Of a DNA stretch of 64,000 nucleotides, positions 56,842 through 64,000 are shown in pieces. Numbering within the stretch: the stretch's first letter is position 1; each line of letters begins with the position of its first letter. The notes below the pieces were generated by a model. The model saw nothing but the letters and a program-made list of their open reading frames with translations, was not told the origin of the DNA and did no database searches. Position numbers and translations under genes: made by a program. The DNA is from Bradyrhizobium sp. AZCC 2262. GTDB lineage: Bacteria > Pseudomonadota > Alphaproteobacteria > Rhizobiales > Xanthobacteraceae. The stretch covers positions 4,092,001 through 4,156,000 of the forward strand of contig NZ_JAZHRT010000001.1 in the NCBI RefSeq assembly GCF_036924535.1, read 5' to 3'.

Positions 56842-59649
56842 TCACCCCGGTGCTTTGAGGTCGAGGGGACATTGCAGCGAGTACCAGAGGCCGAGCGGGT
56901 TGTCGTCCGACAGCAGCTTCTTGCGCAAATCGAACAGGATCGATCCGACGGCTTCTTTGCCGGCATAACGCTCCATGAAGGCCTTGGCGAAAATCGCCGC
57001 GAACAAGGTCGGGATCGGGAAAGACGGCGCGATCAGTCCCGCGGCCCGGCGCTTCCTGAATTCCGTGCGGAACGAGAGGAACGAAAGCGGAGAGGTGTTG
57101 CCCGCATCACAGGCGTTGATGAACACGACGGGCCAGTTGGAAAACTTCTCGCCGTCCACATGGTAGGGGGTGAAGGCGGTCGACGCTTCGAACTCCAACC
57201 TGTCGGCCGTTCCGTGGCAGAAGAAGTAGATCAGGCTGGCGTCCGGCGGCTTCCTCCGGATCGCGGTCAGTACCTGCTTGTATCCAGCGGCATAGTCGCC
57301 GCTGCTGGCGAACACCGAGTCAAAATAGGCTTTCTGGAACTGCACCGGCAGCAGGTCCCGCCCCTTCCAGGCTGGGGCGAGATCGATGCTGGCATTCAGC
57401 CCCATGCTGACATGCAGCTTGCCGCCCTGCTGGCGGTTCGAAGGCAGCTTCTCCGCGCTCGACGTGGCGATCAGCAACGACTCGATGATGAAGCGATTTC
57501 CCCAAAACATGTCCGGCTGCAGATTTTCCTTCGGCTCACCGTCGATAATGGAGAGCGGATAAAACAATTCCCAGGGGAAGACGACGTCGTCGGTGATCAC
57601 CGTAATCCTGGACCCGTCGGGCAGCTTTTCAATCAGTTCGATGGCTTCTTCAAAAACCTCATCCTCGCGGAAAAGCTTGTGGAGCTTGTAGCCGGCGCTC
57701 GCCGTGATACCCATCAGCTTCTGCGCTTCGTCGCGCGAGGCAGCATTGTCAGGCAGATGCAGTTGCGCATCGGTATTGCGCCACAGCGCACTCTCCGCGA
57801 CCTGCTTCAGGTCGTTGTTGATATAGGTGTCGTAAGCCGCCTTGAGCGCAGCCGGTGTTGCCTTTGAAGCGATCCGGGGCCGGCTCTGCACGCCGTCGAT
57901 ATTCCAGTAAACCTGCCAGGCGGCACCTTCGTTCGTGATCGTAATCGTCGCGACCCGCTCCTCGGGCTTGCTGGCAGCGACACCGTCGAGGTCGATATCG
58001 ATCACAGGCGCCGGATGCGCCTCGCGGTCCAACACCTCGACCAGACGAATTTCGATGAAGAAGCTGTGGACGAGCGCGTTCGCCTTGGTCAGCATGACGA
58101 AGACGCCGCAGGGACCGCTCGTGCGGCCCGCGAGGTCGGCCGGCCGCGGTGCCCTGAGCTTGAAGCGCGGCGTTTCGCCCGTCAGAACGCCATTCTCGAA
58201 TTTCAGGGTTTGAAAGGGGCTGCCTTCGCGCAGAGCGAACCCGCTCGGCGCAACCGATATTCCCAGTTCGGCGGAAGGACCGGAGGTGGCCGAGATCAGC
58301 CTCTCTCCGGTCACCACCGTCAGCGCGCTATCCGAACCCGCTCCGTAGTCGACGACCAGATCGAACGGCTGCTCCCACACCACCTCGTCGACACCGACAC
58401 GGTCGCCCTCGCCTTCCAGCTTGAAGATGAGTCCCGGGCGTTCCGGGACCGCAATCACCGGCGCGGAAACATCCAGGATACCCTTCAAATCCGCAGGCAA
58501 AGACAGCGGCAAGTCTGCGGGCAAAGGCACCGGAATTATATTCGGCTCAATTGAACTCTGCTGCACCGTGCTTTGCTCGCCGGCTGGCGTGACCCTTGTG
58601 ATGCTTTTGATCAGGTCTTCAAGATGGGGAGGCTTGCGGCTGGCCCCGCGCGGCCTGCGGGGGCCGGCCGCCCTTCCCGGATACATTTCCGTCGACTCGG
58701 ACTCGACGGAGACGGTGTGAACCGCGACAGGCGCATCCCCGCGCTCCTGTTCCCAGGGCCTGCGATCAATGGCGCGGCTGACCACGGCCATCGCCGCCTC
58801 AAAATCAGGAGTCCCGAACGGGACAGACTTCGGGTCCGCGAAGCCGGTCGCACCTGAATTCGACTGGGCATGAACAATATCGACCGTAGGCAGGTCGAGG
58901 GCGGCAGCCGAAAGCGGTCGGGGGCGTTTCTCTTCGGTGATCCTGCCGAGGGCGAGATTGTTTCCGATGGCCTGGATGTCGTAGTCGATCCGGGTGACGT
59001 TGGCGATTTCACGCGCCCGCGCGCGCTGCCATTCGGGCTCCCCGGAGAAAGGTCGCTTGCGCGCCCAGGGATCGACGACAAAGACGAGCAGACGGCGAGC
59101 TTCCTCGTGCAAAATGAATTGAAGGGTGGTGACCGAAAGCCAATCGTCGTTCCAGTAACGCTCGCCGTTGATTTCGATCGAGAACCTGTCCGGGCTCGCC
59201 AAACTGCAGGCCAGGATGTGGTCAGCAGTAACCATGGATCTCGAACTGTCGAAGAACGTGTAACTGCCCCGTGCCACGCTGGTCGCCAACGTGGTCATAC
59301 GGACCGGTCCGTTGTTCAGCAGGTCGAAGTCCACGAGACGAAAGAGGGTAGCGTGCGACGTGTCATAGAGACGGCGCTCGGTAGTGGCCTGAGCATCCGG
59401 GGACTGCGGCCAGACCCACGGATCGCGCTGGTACCAGTGCCAGAAGTCGAGAAGGGCAACCATCCGGCGCTCGGGCGAATTACCGGCAATAATCGCCGCC
59501 GAAATGGCGCCGCCTGAACTGCCGCACACCCATTGGATATCGATGCCAGCTCGCTCCAGCGCCGCCAGCGCCCCGGCATGATGCGGCACCGCGGTCACAT
59601 CACCGAGCAGAACGAGAACCGGCGTTGCCTTGATGTCAGCGATCGCCAA
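56842..59649 (-). CDS. Patatin-like phospholipase fused to CHAT protease domain
   Basis: A 935-residue fusion. The start is a TTG at 59649 with GGAGGGAG 6 bp upstream. Residues 10-240 form a patatin-like domain with nucleophile Ser45 in CGSSGGAIS and a candidate Asp in YWNDDWLS, but the usual Gly-rich oxyanion loop is replaced by LGDVTAVPHHAG. Residues 320-400 are a Pro/Arg-rich linker, 400-590 look beta-rich, and 600-935 form a CHAT caspase-like domain with FPWELFYP, His812 (FFCHGTAD) and Cys847 (FINACDAGN). No membrane segment or signal peptide is seen. Known CHAT proteins act as proteases in bacterial immunity, so a defence effector role is plausible but unproven. Confidence 0.85.
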   Translation of the reverse strand: MAIADIKATPVLVLLGDVTAVPHHAGALAALERAGIDIQWVCGSSGGAISAAIIAGNSPERRMVALLDFWHWYQRDPWVWPQSPDAQATTERRLYDTSHATLFRLVDFDLLNNGPVRMTTLATSVARGSYTFFDSSRSMVTADHILACSLASPDRFSIEINGERYWNDDWLSVTTLQFILHEEARRLLVFVVDPWARKRPFSGEPEWQRARAREIANVTRIDYDIQAIGNNLALGRITEEKRPRPLSAAALDLPTVDIVHAQSNSGATGFADPKSVPFGTPDFEAAMAVVSRAIDRRPWEQERGDAPVAVHTVSVESESTEMYPGRAAGPRRPRGASRKPPHLEDLIKSITRVTPAGEQSTVQQSSIEPNIIPVPLPADLPLSLPADLKGILDVSAPVIAVPERPGLIFKLEGEGDRVGVDEVVWEQPFDLVVDYGAGSDSALTVVTGERLISATSGPSAELGISVAPSGFALREGSPFQTLKFENGVLTGETPRFKLRAPRPADLAGRTSGPCGVFVMLTKANALVHSFFIEIRLVEVLDREAHPAPVIDIDLDGVAASKPEERVATITITNEGAAWQVYWNIDGVQSRPRIASKATPAALKAAYDTYINNDLKQVAESALWRNTDAQLHLPDNAASRDEAQKLMGITASAGYKLHKLFREDEVFEEAIELIEKLPDGSRITVITDDVVFPWELFYPLSIIDGEPKENLQPDMFWGNRFIIESLLIATSSAEKLPSNRQQGGKLHVSMGLNASIDLAPAWKGRDLLPVQFQKAYFDSVFASSGDYAAGYKQVLTAIRRKPPDASLIYFFCHGTADRLEFEASTAFTPYHVDGEKFSNWPVVFINACDAGNTSPLSFLSFRTEFRKRRAAGLIAPSFPIPTLFAAIFAKAFMERYAGKEAVGSILFDLRKKLLSDDNPLGLWYSLQCPLDLKAPG

Positions 59650-59784
59650 TGGCAGCTCCCTCCGCCCGGCATTCTAGACAGCATGGCGCGGCAACTTCAA
59701 CAGCAAGTCGCAGCCCGGACGCCCTGCACCCGAGGCGTGATCGGATGCGTGATCGCGGCCGCCGCAAACGCGGAGAATGCCGGC

Positions 59785-60525
59785 CTAGGCGCGCGCCCGC
59801 CGCTTCATCACCGCGTTGATGAACCCGTCCCTGGCGTCGGAGTGGCCCTGCCCGCGCGGTTCCAGCACGTGGCGGAGCAGGAACAGGCCGGTCAGGCGAA
59901 AACCGTCCTGCAGATCCTGATCCGACCAACCGTTGGCGCCACCCTCGCCTTCGCGCAGGAAGGCCGGCAGCCGCAGCAGGCGGTCCCGGTACGGCTCGCC
60001 GGCGGCCCGCGACACCGCGCCGCCGGACTTTGGCGAGACGTAGATCAGGTCCGCGGTCCCGCCGGTGGCGGCGCAGTTTTCCAGATCGAGGCCGAAGCCG
60101 AGTTCGGCGAGCATCGCGAGTTCGAACCTGATGAGGTGGGCGGCCGCGCCGCCGGCATCGTCAAAATCGTCGAGCGTGCGGTCGAGCATCTCGTAGATGT
60201 CCTCGTGCGGATCGCGCTCCGGCAGCAGCCGCGCCAGCGAGGCGAGATGCGTGACGCCATAGACGGCATGGGAGGATGCGAGCAGCGTTGCCGCGCGCAG
60301 CCGCGTGCCCTCGATGGCGTAGGTGCCGAGGTGCTCATCGAGCCGCGCCCGCCAGACCGCCGTGACGCTGTTGCCGGGCTGCAGCAGCGGCCGCATCCGC
60401 GAGGAGGCGCCGCCGCGCACGAGACCCAGATGACGGCCATGCTCGCGCGTCAGCAATTCGACGATGGCGGAAGATTCGCCATGCCGCCGCACCCCAAGCA
60501 CGATGCCTTCGTCGGTCCATTCCAT
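59785..60525 (-). CDS. recO: DNA repair protein RecO
   Basis: RecO anneals single strands and loads RecA at gaps with RecR. The 246-residue protein begins [20 protein letters not shown] with the OB-fold, followed by the helical domain ([18 protein letters not shown]) and ends in [21 protein letters not shown]. Its last residues after the shared tail differ from those of the relic near parC, so the present 3' end may have been supplied by the islet. It lies upstream of the islet and downstream of era, rnc and lepB. Confidence 0.94.
   Translation of the reverse strand: MEWTDEGIVLGVRRHGESSAIVELLTREHGRHLGLVRGGASSRMRPLLQPGNSVTAVWRARLDEHLGTYAIEGTRLRAATLLASSHAVYGVTHLASLARLLPERDPHEDIYEMLDRTLDDFDDAGGAAAHLIRFELAMLAELGFGLDLENCAATGGTADLIYVSPKSGGAVSRAAGEPYRDRLLRLPAFLREGEGGANGWSDQDLQDGFRLTGLFLLRHVLEPRGQGHSDARDGFINAVMKRRARA
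59815..59862. repeat. 48-bp direct repeat inside recO (partner at 55421-55468)
   Basis: The recO codons for [16 protein letters not shown] match the relic beside parC over 48 bp with 4 mismatches, the first 27 bases (from GTTGATGAACCC) being identical. Together they bracket the phosphoesterase and patatin-CHAT genes. Confidence 0.85.
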
Positions 60526-60573
60526 GGGCGGAGTTTACAGGATTCCGGCGATCGGCGCAGCCATCTCACAGCC

Positions 60574-60608
60574 GTCATTCCGGGGCGCATCGAAGATGCG
60601 AACCCGGA
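60574..60608. repeat. Partial copy of the GTCATTCCGGG palindrome
   Basis: GTCATTCCGGGGCGCATCG followed by AAGATGCGAACCCGGA resembles the left half of the elements at 10905-10985 and 14773-14867. The right half is missing. It lies between recO and the small membrane gene. Confidence 0.65.
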
Positions 60609-60989
60609 TCACGCGTTGAACCAGCCCTGCGCGTCGCCGGTGAAGGACAGATAGAGTCCCGCCGCCGTCAGCGCGCACGAGATGACCTCGATGCCGCTGT
60701 CGAATTGTACGCCGTTGTCGCCGATCACCTGCACCAGCGAAATCACCGACAGCACCAAAGCCGCTGCCAGCACCCAGCGCGGCCAGTTCTTGCGGCGCTG
60801 GGCGGCGAGCCAAACGAAAAAGACCAAAAGCAGGATCAGGACGCCCGCCATCACGGTCGCCACGTTGATCATCTGCTCCGTCATGTCGGCCTTCGGTGTG
60901 CGGTCCTGAAACGCCACCGACACCGCATCCAGCGTCAGCGACAAATACAGCAAAACCTCAAACCACAGCACGTTTCTGGGTACGTTCAT
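60609..60989 (-). CDS. Small multi-pass membrane protein (126 aa)
   Basis: A 126-residue inner-membrane protein with about four hydrophobic segments: VLWFEVLLYLSLTLDAVSVA, VATVMAGVLILLLVFFVWLA, WVLAAALVLSVISLVQVI and VISCALTAAGLYLSF. A basic loop (AQRRKNWPRW) should face the cytoplasm. I do not assign a family. It sits 8 bp after era, between era and recO, so it is likely part of the lepB-rnc-era operon. Confidence 0.78.
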   Translation of the reverse strand: MNVPRNVLWFEVLLYLSLTLDAVSVAFQDRTPKADMTEQMINVATVMAGVLILLLVFFVWLAAQRRKNWPRWVLAAALVLSVISLVQVIGDNGVQFDSGIEVISCALTAAGLYLSFTGDAQGWFNA

Positions 60990-60997
60990 CGAGCCTA

Positions 60998-61927
60998 TTA
61001 TTCCTTGGGGAATTCCAGTCCCATTTCCCGGTAGCGGTCGGGATCGTCGCCCCAGTTCTCGCGCACCTTGACGAACAGAAACAAATGCACGGGCACGCCC
61101 AGAATCTCGGCGATCTCTTTACGCGAATCCGCGCCGATCGACTTGATGGTGGCGCCGCCCTTGCCGAGCACGATCTTGCGCTGGCTCTCGCGCTCGACAA
61201 AGATTGTCTGCTCGATCCGCACCGACTTGTCCTTGCGCTCGGTCCAGGTGTCGGTCTCGACGGTGGATTGATACGGCAGTTCCTGGTGAAGCTGGCGATA
61301 GATCTTTTCGCGGGTGATTTCGGCCGCCAGATGCCGCAGCGGCGCATCCGACATCTGGTCTTCCGGATAGTGGAAGGGGCCAGGCGGCACCATCCTCGCA
61401 AGCGTCTTGCGCAGATCGTCGACGCCATCGCCCGACAGCGCCGAGATCATGAAGGTGTGTTCGAATTTCATGCGGTCGTTGGCGGCTTGCGCCAACGCCA
61501 ACAGCTTCTCACGCGGGATCAGGTCGATCTTGTTCAGCACCAGGATTTTCGGGTGTTGAACCGACGCCAGCTTGTTCAGGATCGCTTCCGCCTCCTCGTC
61601 GATCCCGGCCTTGGCGTCGAGCAGCACGCAGACAAGGTCGGCATCATGGGCCCCGCTCCAGGCGGTGGAGACCATGGCGCGGTCGAGCCTTCGCTTGGGC
61701 GAGAAGATGCCGGGCGTATCGACCAGGATGATTTGCGCGTTGTCCTCGATCACGATGCCGCGGATCAGGGCGCGCGTCGTCTGCACCTTGCGCGAGACGA
61801 TGGTGACCTTGGAGCCGACCAGCGCGTTGACGAGCGTGGACTTGCCGACATTGGGGGCGCCGATCAGCGCGACGAAGCCGCAGCGGGTCTCGGCGGACGT
61901 GGCTTCGGCTGAGGATTCAACTGTCAT
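60998..61927 (-). CDS. era: GTPase Era
   Basis: Era is a GTPase that binds 16S rRNA and helps mature the 30S subunit. The 309-residue protein has G1 GAPNVGKS (residues 23-30), G3 DTPG and G4 NKID, and a C-terminal KH domain with IFVERESQRKIVLGKGGATI. Its ATG lies 11 bp inside the rnc 3' end. The order lepB-rnc-era-recO is conserved in alphaproteobacteria. Confidence 0.97.
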   Translation of the reverse strand: MTVESSAEATSAETRCGFVALIGAPNVGKSTLVNALVGSKVTIVSRKVQTTRALIRGIVIEDNAQIILVDTPGIFSPKRRLDRAMVSTAWSGAHDADLVCVLLDAKAGIDEEAEAILNKLASVQHPKILVLNKIDLIPREKLLALAQAANDRMKFEHTFMISALSGDGVDDLRKTLARMVPPGPFHYPEDQMSDAPLRHLAAEITREKIYRQLHQELPYQSTVETDTWTERKDKSVRIEQTIFVERESQRKIVLGKGGATIKSIGADSRKEIAEILGVPVHLFLFVKVRENWGDDPDRYREMGLEFPKE

Positions 61928-62735
61928 TGCTGCCGCCGCCGACGCCTTCGCGTTCGATCATCACGGAGGCTGCGACCTTCTCGGCGGCGCGCTTGGAGCC
62001 GCCGACGCCTTCGGCGGGCGCCAGTCCCGGCAGATCGACGGCGACGCGGAACTGCGGGTCGTGATGCGGCCCGGTGCGCTCGATCTCGCGATAGACCGGC
62101 GTCGGCAATCCCTTGCTCTGGGCCCATTCCTGCAACACCGTCTTGGGATCGCGCAGCGGCCGGCGCGGCTTGCGCATCCGCTCCAGCCAGTTGCGCTCGA
62201 CGAATTGCGAAGCCGCGGCATAGCCGCCGTCGAGATAGATCGCCCCGATCACCGCCTCGCAGATGTCGCCGAGCACGGATTTGCGCAGGCGCGCGCCTGC
62301 GCCCGCGCCTACCGCACCGAGCTTGATGTCGTCGAGCAGCCCGAGCGATTTTGCGACGTCGGCGCAGCTTTCCTTGCGCACGAGATCGGCGAGCCGTTTC
62401 GACAATTCGCCCTCGTCGGCCCGCGGATAGGCGCGATACAGCATGTCGGAGATGATCAGCCCGAGCACGTGATCGCCGAGGAATTCCAGCCGCTGATAGC
62501 TGTCGGCGCGATGGCGGGTCGCGGGCTTCAAGGCGGAGACATGGGTAAAGGCGGTCGTCAGCAGCGCGGGATCGGAAAATTTGTAGCCGATGCGTCCCTC
62601 GATCGCGGCAGCGGCCGCCTTGGCCCCGGCCTTGCCGCGCTTCTTTTTCGGCGCAGCGACGCCGGCGGCTTCGGCCTGCTGGCCCGGCTCACCCGAGGTC
62701 GATGTATCAGGAATGGTCGCTGTCTCGTCGATCAT
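61917..62735 (-). CDS. rnc: Ribonuclease III
   Basis: RNase III cleaves double-stranded RNA in rRNA and mRNA processing. The 272-residue protein has an unusual N-terminal extension of about 45 residues, Ala/Lys-rich, before the catalytic domain. The signature YQRLEFLGDHVLGL (residues 80-93) is intact, as is the second acidic site DICEAVIGAIYLDGG. A C-terminal double-stranded RNA-binding domain ends the protein. The ATG overlaps the lepB TGA by 4 bp. Confidence 0.96.
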   Translation of the reverse strand: MIDETATIPDTSTSGEPGQQAEAAGVAAPKKKRGKAGAKAAAAAIEGRIGYKFSDPALLTTAFTHVSALKPATRHRADSYQRLEFLGDHVLGLIISDMLYRAYPRADEGELSKRLADLVRKESCADVAKSLGLLDDIKLGAVGAGAGARLRKSVLGDICEAVIGAIYLDGGYAAASQFVERNWLERMRKPRRPLRDPKTVLQEWAQSKGLPTPVYREIERTGPHHDPQFRVAVDLPGLAPAEGVGGSKRAAEKVAASVMIEREGVGGGSNDS

Positions 62736-63490
62736 CGCACGATTGTGAATAGGCGATTCCAGCGCACGGCGGTCGGCCAGCGCCAGAACATCCAGGCATG
62801 TTCGCCCTCGGCAATGGAGAAGAAGATCATCTGCGCCCGGCCGACGATGTTCTCGAACGGCACATAGCCGACCGCCGACAGCACGCGGCTGTCGGTCGAG
62901 TTGTCGCGGTTGTCGCCCATCATGAAGAAGTGGCCGGCGGGCACGGTGTAGACGTTGGTGTTGTCGTAGAAGCCGTTGTCGACGCAATCGAGCGATTCAT
63001 AGCTGACGCCGTTCGGCAGCGTTTCCTTCCAGCGCTTCACGCGCGCGGTGGCATCCGAGCCGCAGGGGTCTTCGCCGATGAAATCGGACAAGCGCTCGCG
63101 CTTGACCGGCTTGTCGTTGATATAGAGCAGGCCTTCCCGCATCTGGATGCGGTCGCCCGGCAGGCCGATCACGCGCTTGATGTAATCGGTGGAGTCGTCC
63201 TTGGGCAGGCGGAACACCACGATGTCGCCCCGGTTCGGCTCCGAGCCGAAGATGCGGCCCGAGAACAGCGGCGGCGACAGTGGAATGGAATAGTGGCTGT
63301 AGCCGTAGGAATATTTCGAGACGAACAGGTAGTCGCCCACCAGCAGCGTCGCCTTCATCGATCCCGAGGGGATGTTGAACGGCTGGAACAGGAAGGTGCG
63401 GATCACGAGCGCGATCAGGAGAGCGTGGATGACGACGCGGATGGTTTCGCCCAAGCCGCTTTCAGATTTTGTGCTGGAGGTCACGCTCAT
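62732..63490 (-). CDS. lepB: Signal peptidase I
   Basis: LepB removes signal peptides from exported proteins. I start at the ATG at 63490 (MSVTSSTKSESG), giving 252 residues; the longer frame has no family similarity. One N-terminal membrane anchor (VVIHALLIALVIRTFLFQPF) precedes catalytic Ser44 (PSGSMK) and Lys105 (YIKRVIGLPGD), with GDNRDNSTDSR near the C-terminus. It is coupled to rnc by overlap and follows acpS after 282 bp. Confidence 0.95.
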   Translation of the reverse strand: MSVTSSTKSESGLGETIRVVIHALLIALVIRTFLFQPFNIPSGSMKATLLVGDYLFVSKYSYGYSHYSIPLSPPLFSGRIFGSEPNRGDIVVFRLPKDDSTDYIKRVIGLPGDRIQMREGLLYINDKPVKRERLSDFIGEDPCGSDATARVKRWKETLPNGVSYESLDCVDNGFYDNTNVYTVPAGHFFMMGDNRDNSTDSRVLSAVGYVPFENIVGRAQMIFFSIAEGEHAWMFWRWPTAVRWNRLFTIVR

Positions 63491-63772
63491 CGCTTTCCCA
63501 ATTCCTGCAGGCCTTTTGCCCGCACGGTGGCAGAACGTTTTCCGCACACGAATCGCCCATCCGTTCGCGTCAGGAAAATGGTCTCATTGCTGATGTTGAG
63601 GGCCAATTCCGGCGCTAACCTGAATCGGCCCTGGCTCGAACATGTTGCTGCGGCGTTTTAGACGGTTGTTCGTGGGCGCGCAATCAAGCGCCTCGTCAAA
63701 ACTTCATAATGCATTGAAAAATCAATGATTTTTAGTTTTGTGTTAAACCTCCGGCGCAAACGCCTGCGCGGC

Positions 63773-64000
63773 TCAAGATTTGCCGGGAACGACCGCCGAA
63801 ATTATGACGAAGGCCTGCGCCAGCGGCCAGTCATCGGTGATCGACAGATCGATCCGCGCCTCGAACCCCTCCGGCGTCAACGCCTCCAGCCGGGCCAGCG
63901 CGCCGCCGGTGAGTTTCATGGTCGGCCGGCCGCCCGGCAGGTTCACCACCCCCATGTCCCGCCACCAGACGCCGCGCCGGATCCCGGTGCCGAGCGCCTT
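63773..64000 (-). CDS. acpS: Holo-ACP synthase (5' end outside window)
   Basis: This is the C-terminal 75 codons of holo-[acyl-carrier-protein] synthase, which transfers the phosphopantetheine arm from CoA to ACP. The frame is open through position 64000 and reads [20 protein letters not shown], then [16 protein letters not shown] and a beta-strand ending [17 protein letters not shown]. The KALGTG start is the segment directly after the family's active-site helix. Position upstream of lepB-rnc-era matches the conserved acpS-lepB order. Confidence 0.92.
   Translation of the reverse strand, partial: KALGTGIRRGVWWRDMGVVNLPGGRPTMKLTGGALARLEALTPEGFEARIDLSITDDWPLAQAFVIISAVVPGKS

Larger units (their letters stand above)
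55421..59862 (-). mobile_element. Putative genomic islet integrated at the recO 3' end
   Basis: The 4.4-kb interval is bounded by the 48-bp direct repeat formed by the recO 3' end (59815-59862) and its relic (55421-55468). Between them lie only the metallophosphoesterase and the patatin-CHAT genes, both reading like recO. No integrase or transposase is present, so it would be a passive or decayed element. Integration is inferred from the repeat and the disrupted parC-recO neighbourhood. Confidence 0.5.

Noticed and set aside
55462..57867. 801-codon open frame antisense to the phosphoesterase and patatin-CHAT genes
   Set aside because: It spans two real genes on the other strand and has shadow-type composition.

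Overview
The window looks like chromosome from a slow-growing rhizobial alphaproteobacterium, most likely Bradyrhizobium or a close relative. The basis is the high G+C content, the core gene order (plsX-fabH-ihfA; glyA-nrdR-ribD-ribE-ribH-nusB-thiL; ldtR-DUF6163-hemB-RDD-bpt; parC...recO-era-rnc-lepB-acpS), and several families of long intergenic inverted repeats of the kind scattered through Bradyrhizobium genomes. No species is assigned. No rRNA, tRNA or CRISPR array was seen.

Layout. 0-4 kb (minus): ihfA (cut by the window edge), fabH, plsX, a DUF177/YceD protein and a ubiquinol-cytochrome c chaperone, with a divergent BamE-like lipoprotein. 4.6-8.1 kb: a Tat-exported TctC-type binding protein, a 51-residue small protein and a K+-independent proton-pumping pyrophosphatase. 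8.4-15.5 kb (minus): cold-shock protein, thiL, nusB, riboflavin genes, nrdR, glyA and a glutathione transferase. 15.5-17.5 kb: a long repeat-derived stretch and three small hypothetical genes. 17.6-21.9 kb (minus): a sugar-type ABC importer operon preceded by three operator-like units spaced 21 bp apart. 22.2-26.8 kb: ldtR-like MarR regulator, DUF6163, hemB, RDD and bpt.

26.9-52.9 kb looks accessory. It holds a periplasmic rhodanese, mntH, several major-facilitator exporters, a serine hydrolase and a nucleotide cyclase. It also holds an arsenic operon (arsR, thioredoxin-type arsC, aqpS, glutaredoxin-type arsC) beside a second ArsR-controlled unit with a Cys-tailed flavoprotein and exporters. 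After these come RidA, an EamA/XRE divergent pair, a chromate pair (chrB-like and chrA), a CDF metal exporter and a PQQ dehydrogenase. The theme is metal and metalloid handling plus drug or metabolite export.

52.9-64 kb (minus): parC, then a two-gene islet (calcineurin-type metallophosphoesterase plus a 935-residue patatin-CHAT fusion), then recO, a small membrane protein, era, rnc, lepB and the end of acpS. The islet is the most unusual part of the window. A 48-bp piece of the recO 3' end is present on both sides of it, once inside recO and once as a relic next to parC, which is what integration at the recO 3' end would leave. A protease-type CHAT domain with its His and Cys, fused to a patatin-like lipase domain whose oxyanion loop is degenerate, and coupled to a phosphoesterase, is a good candidate for an undescribed defence or signalling module.
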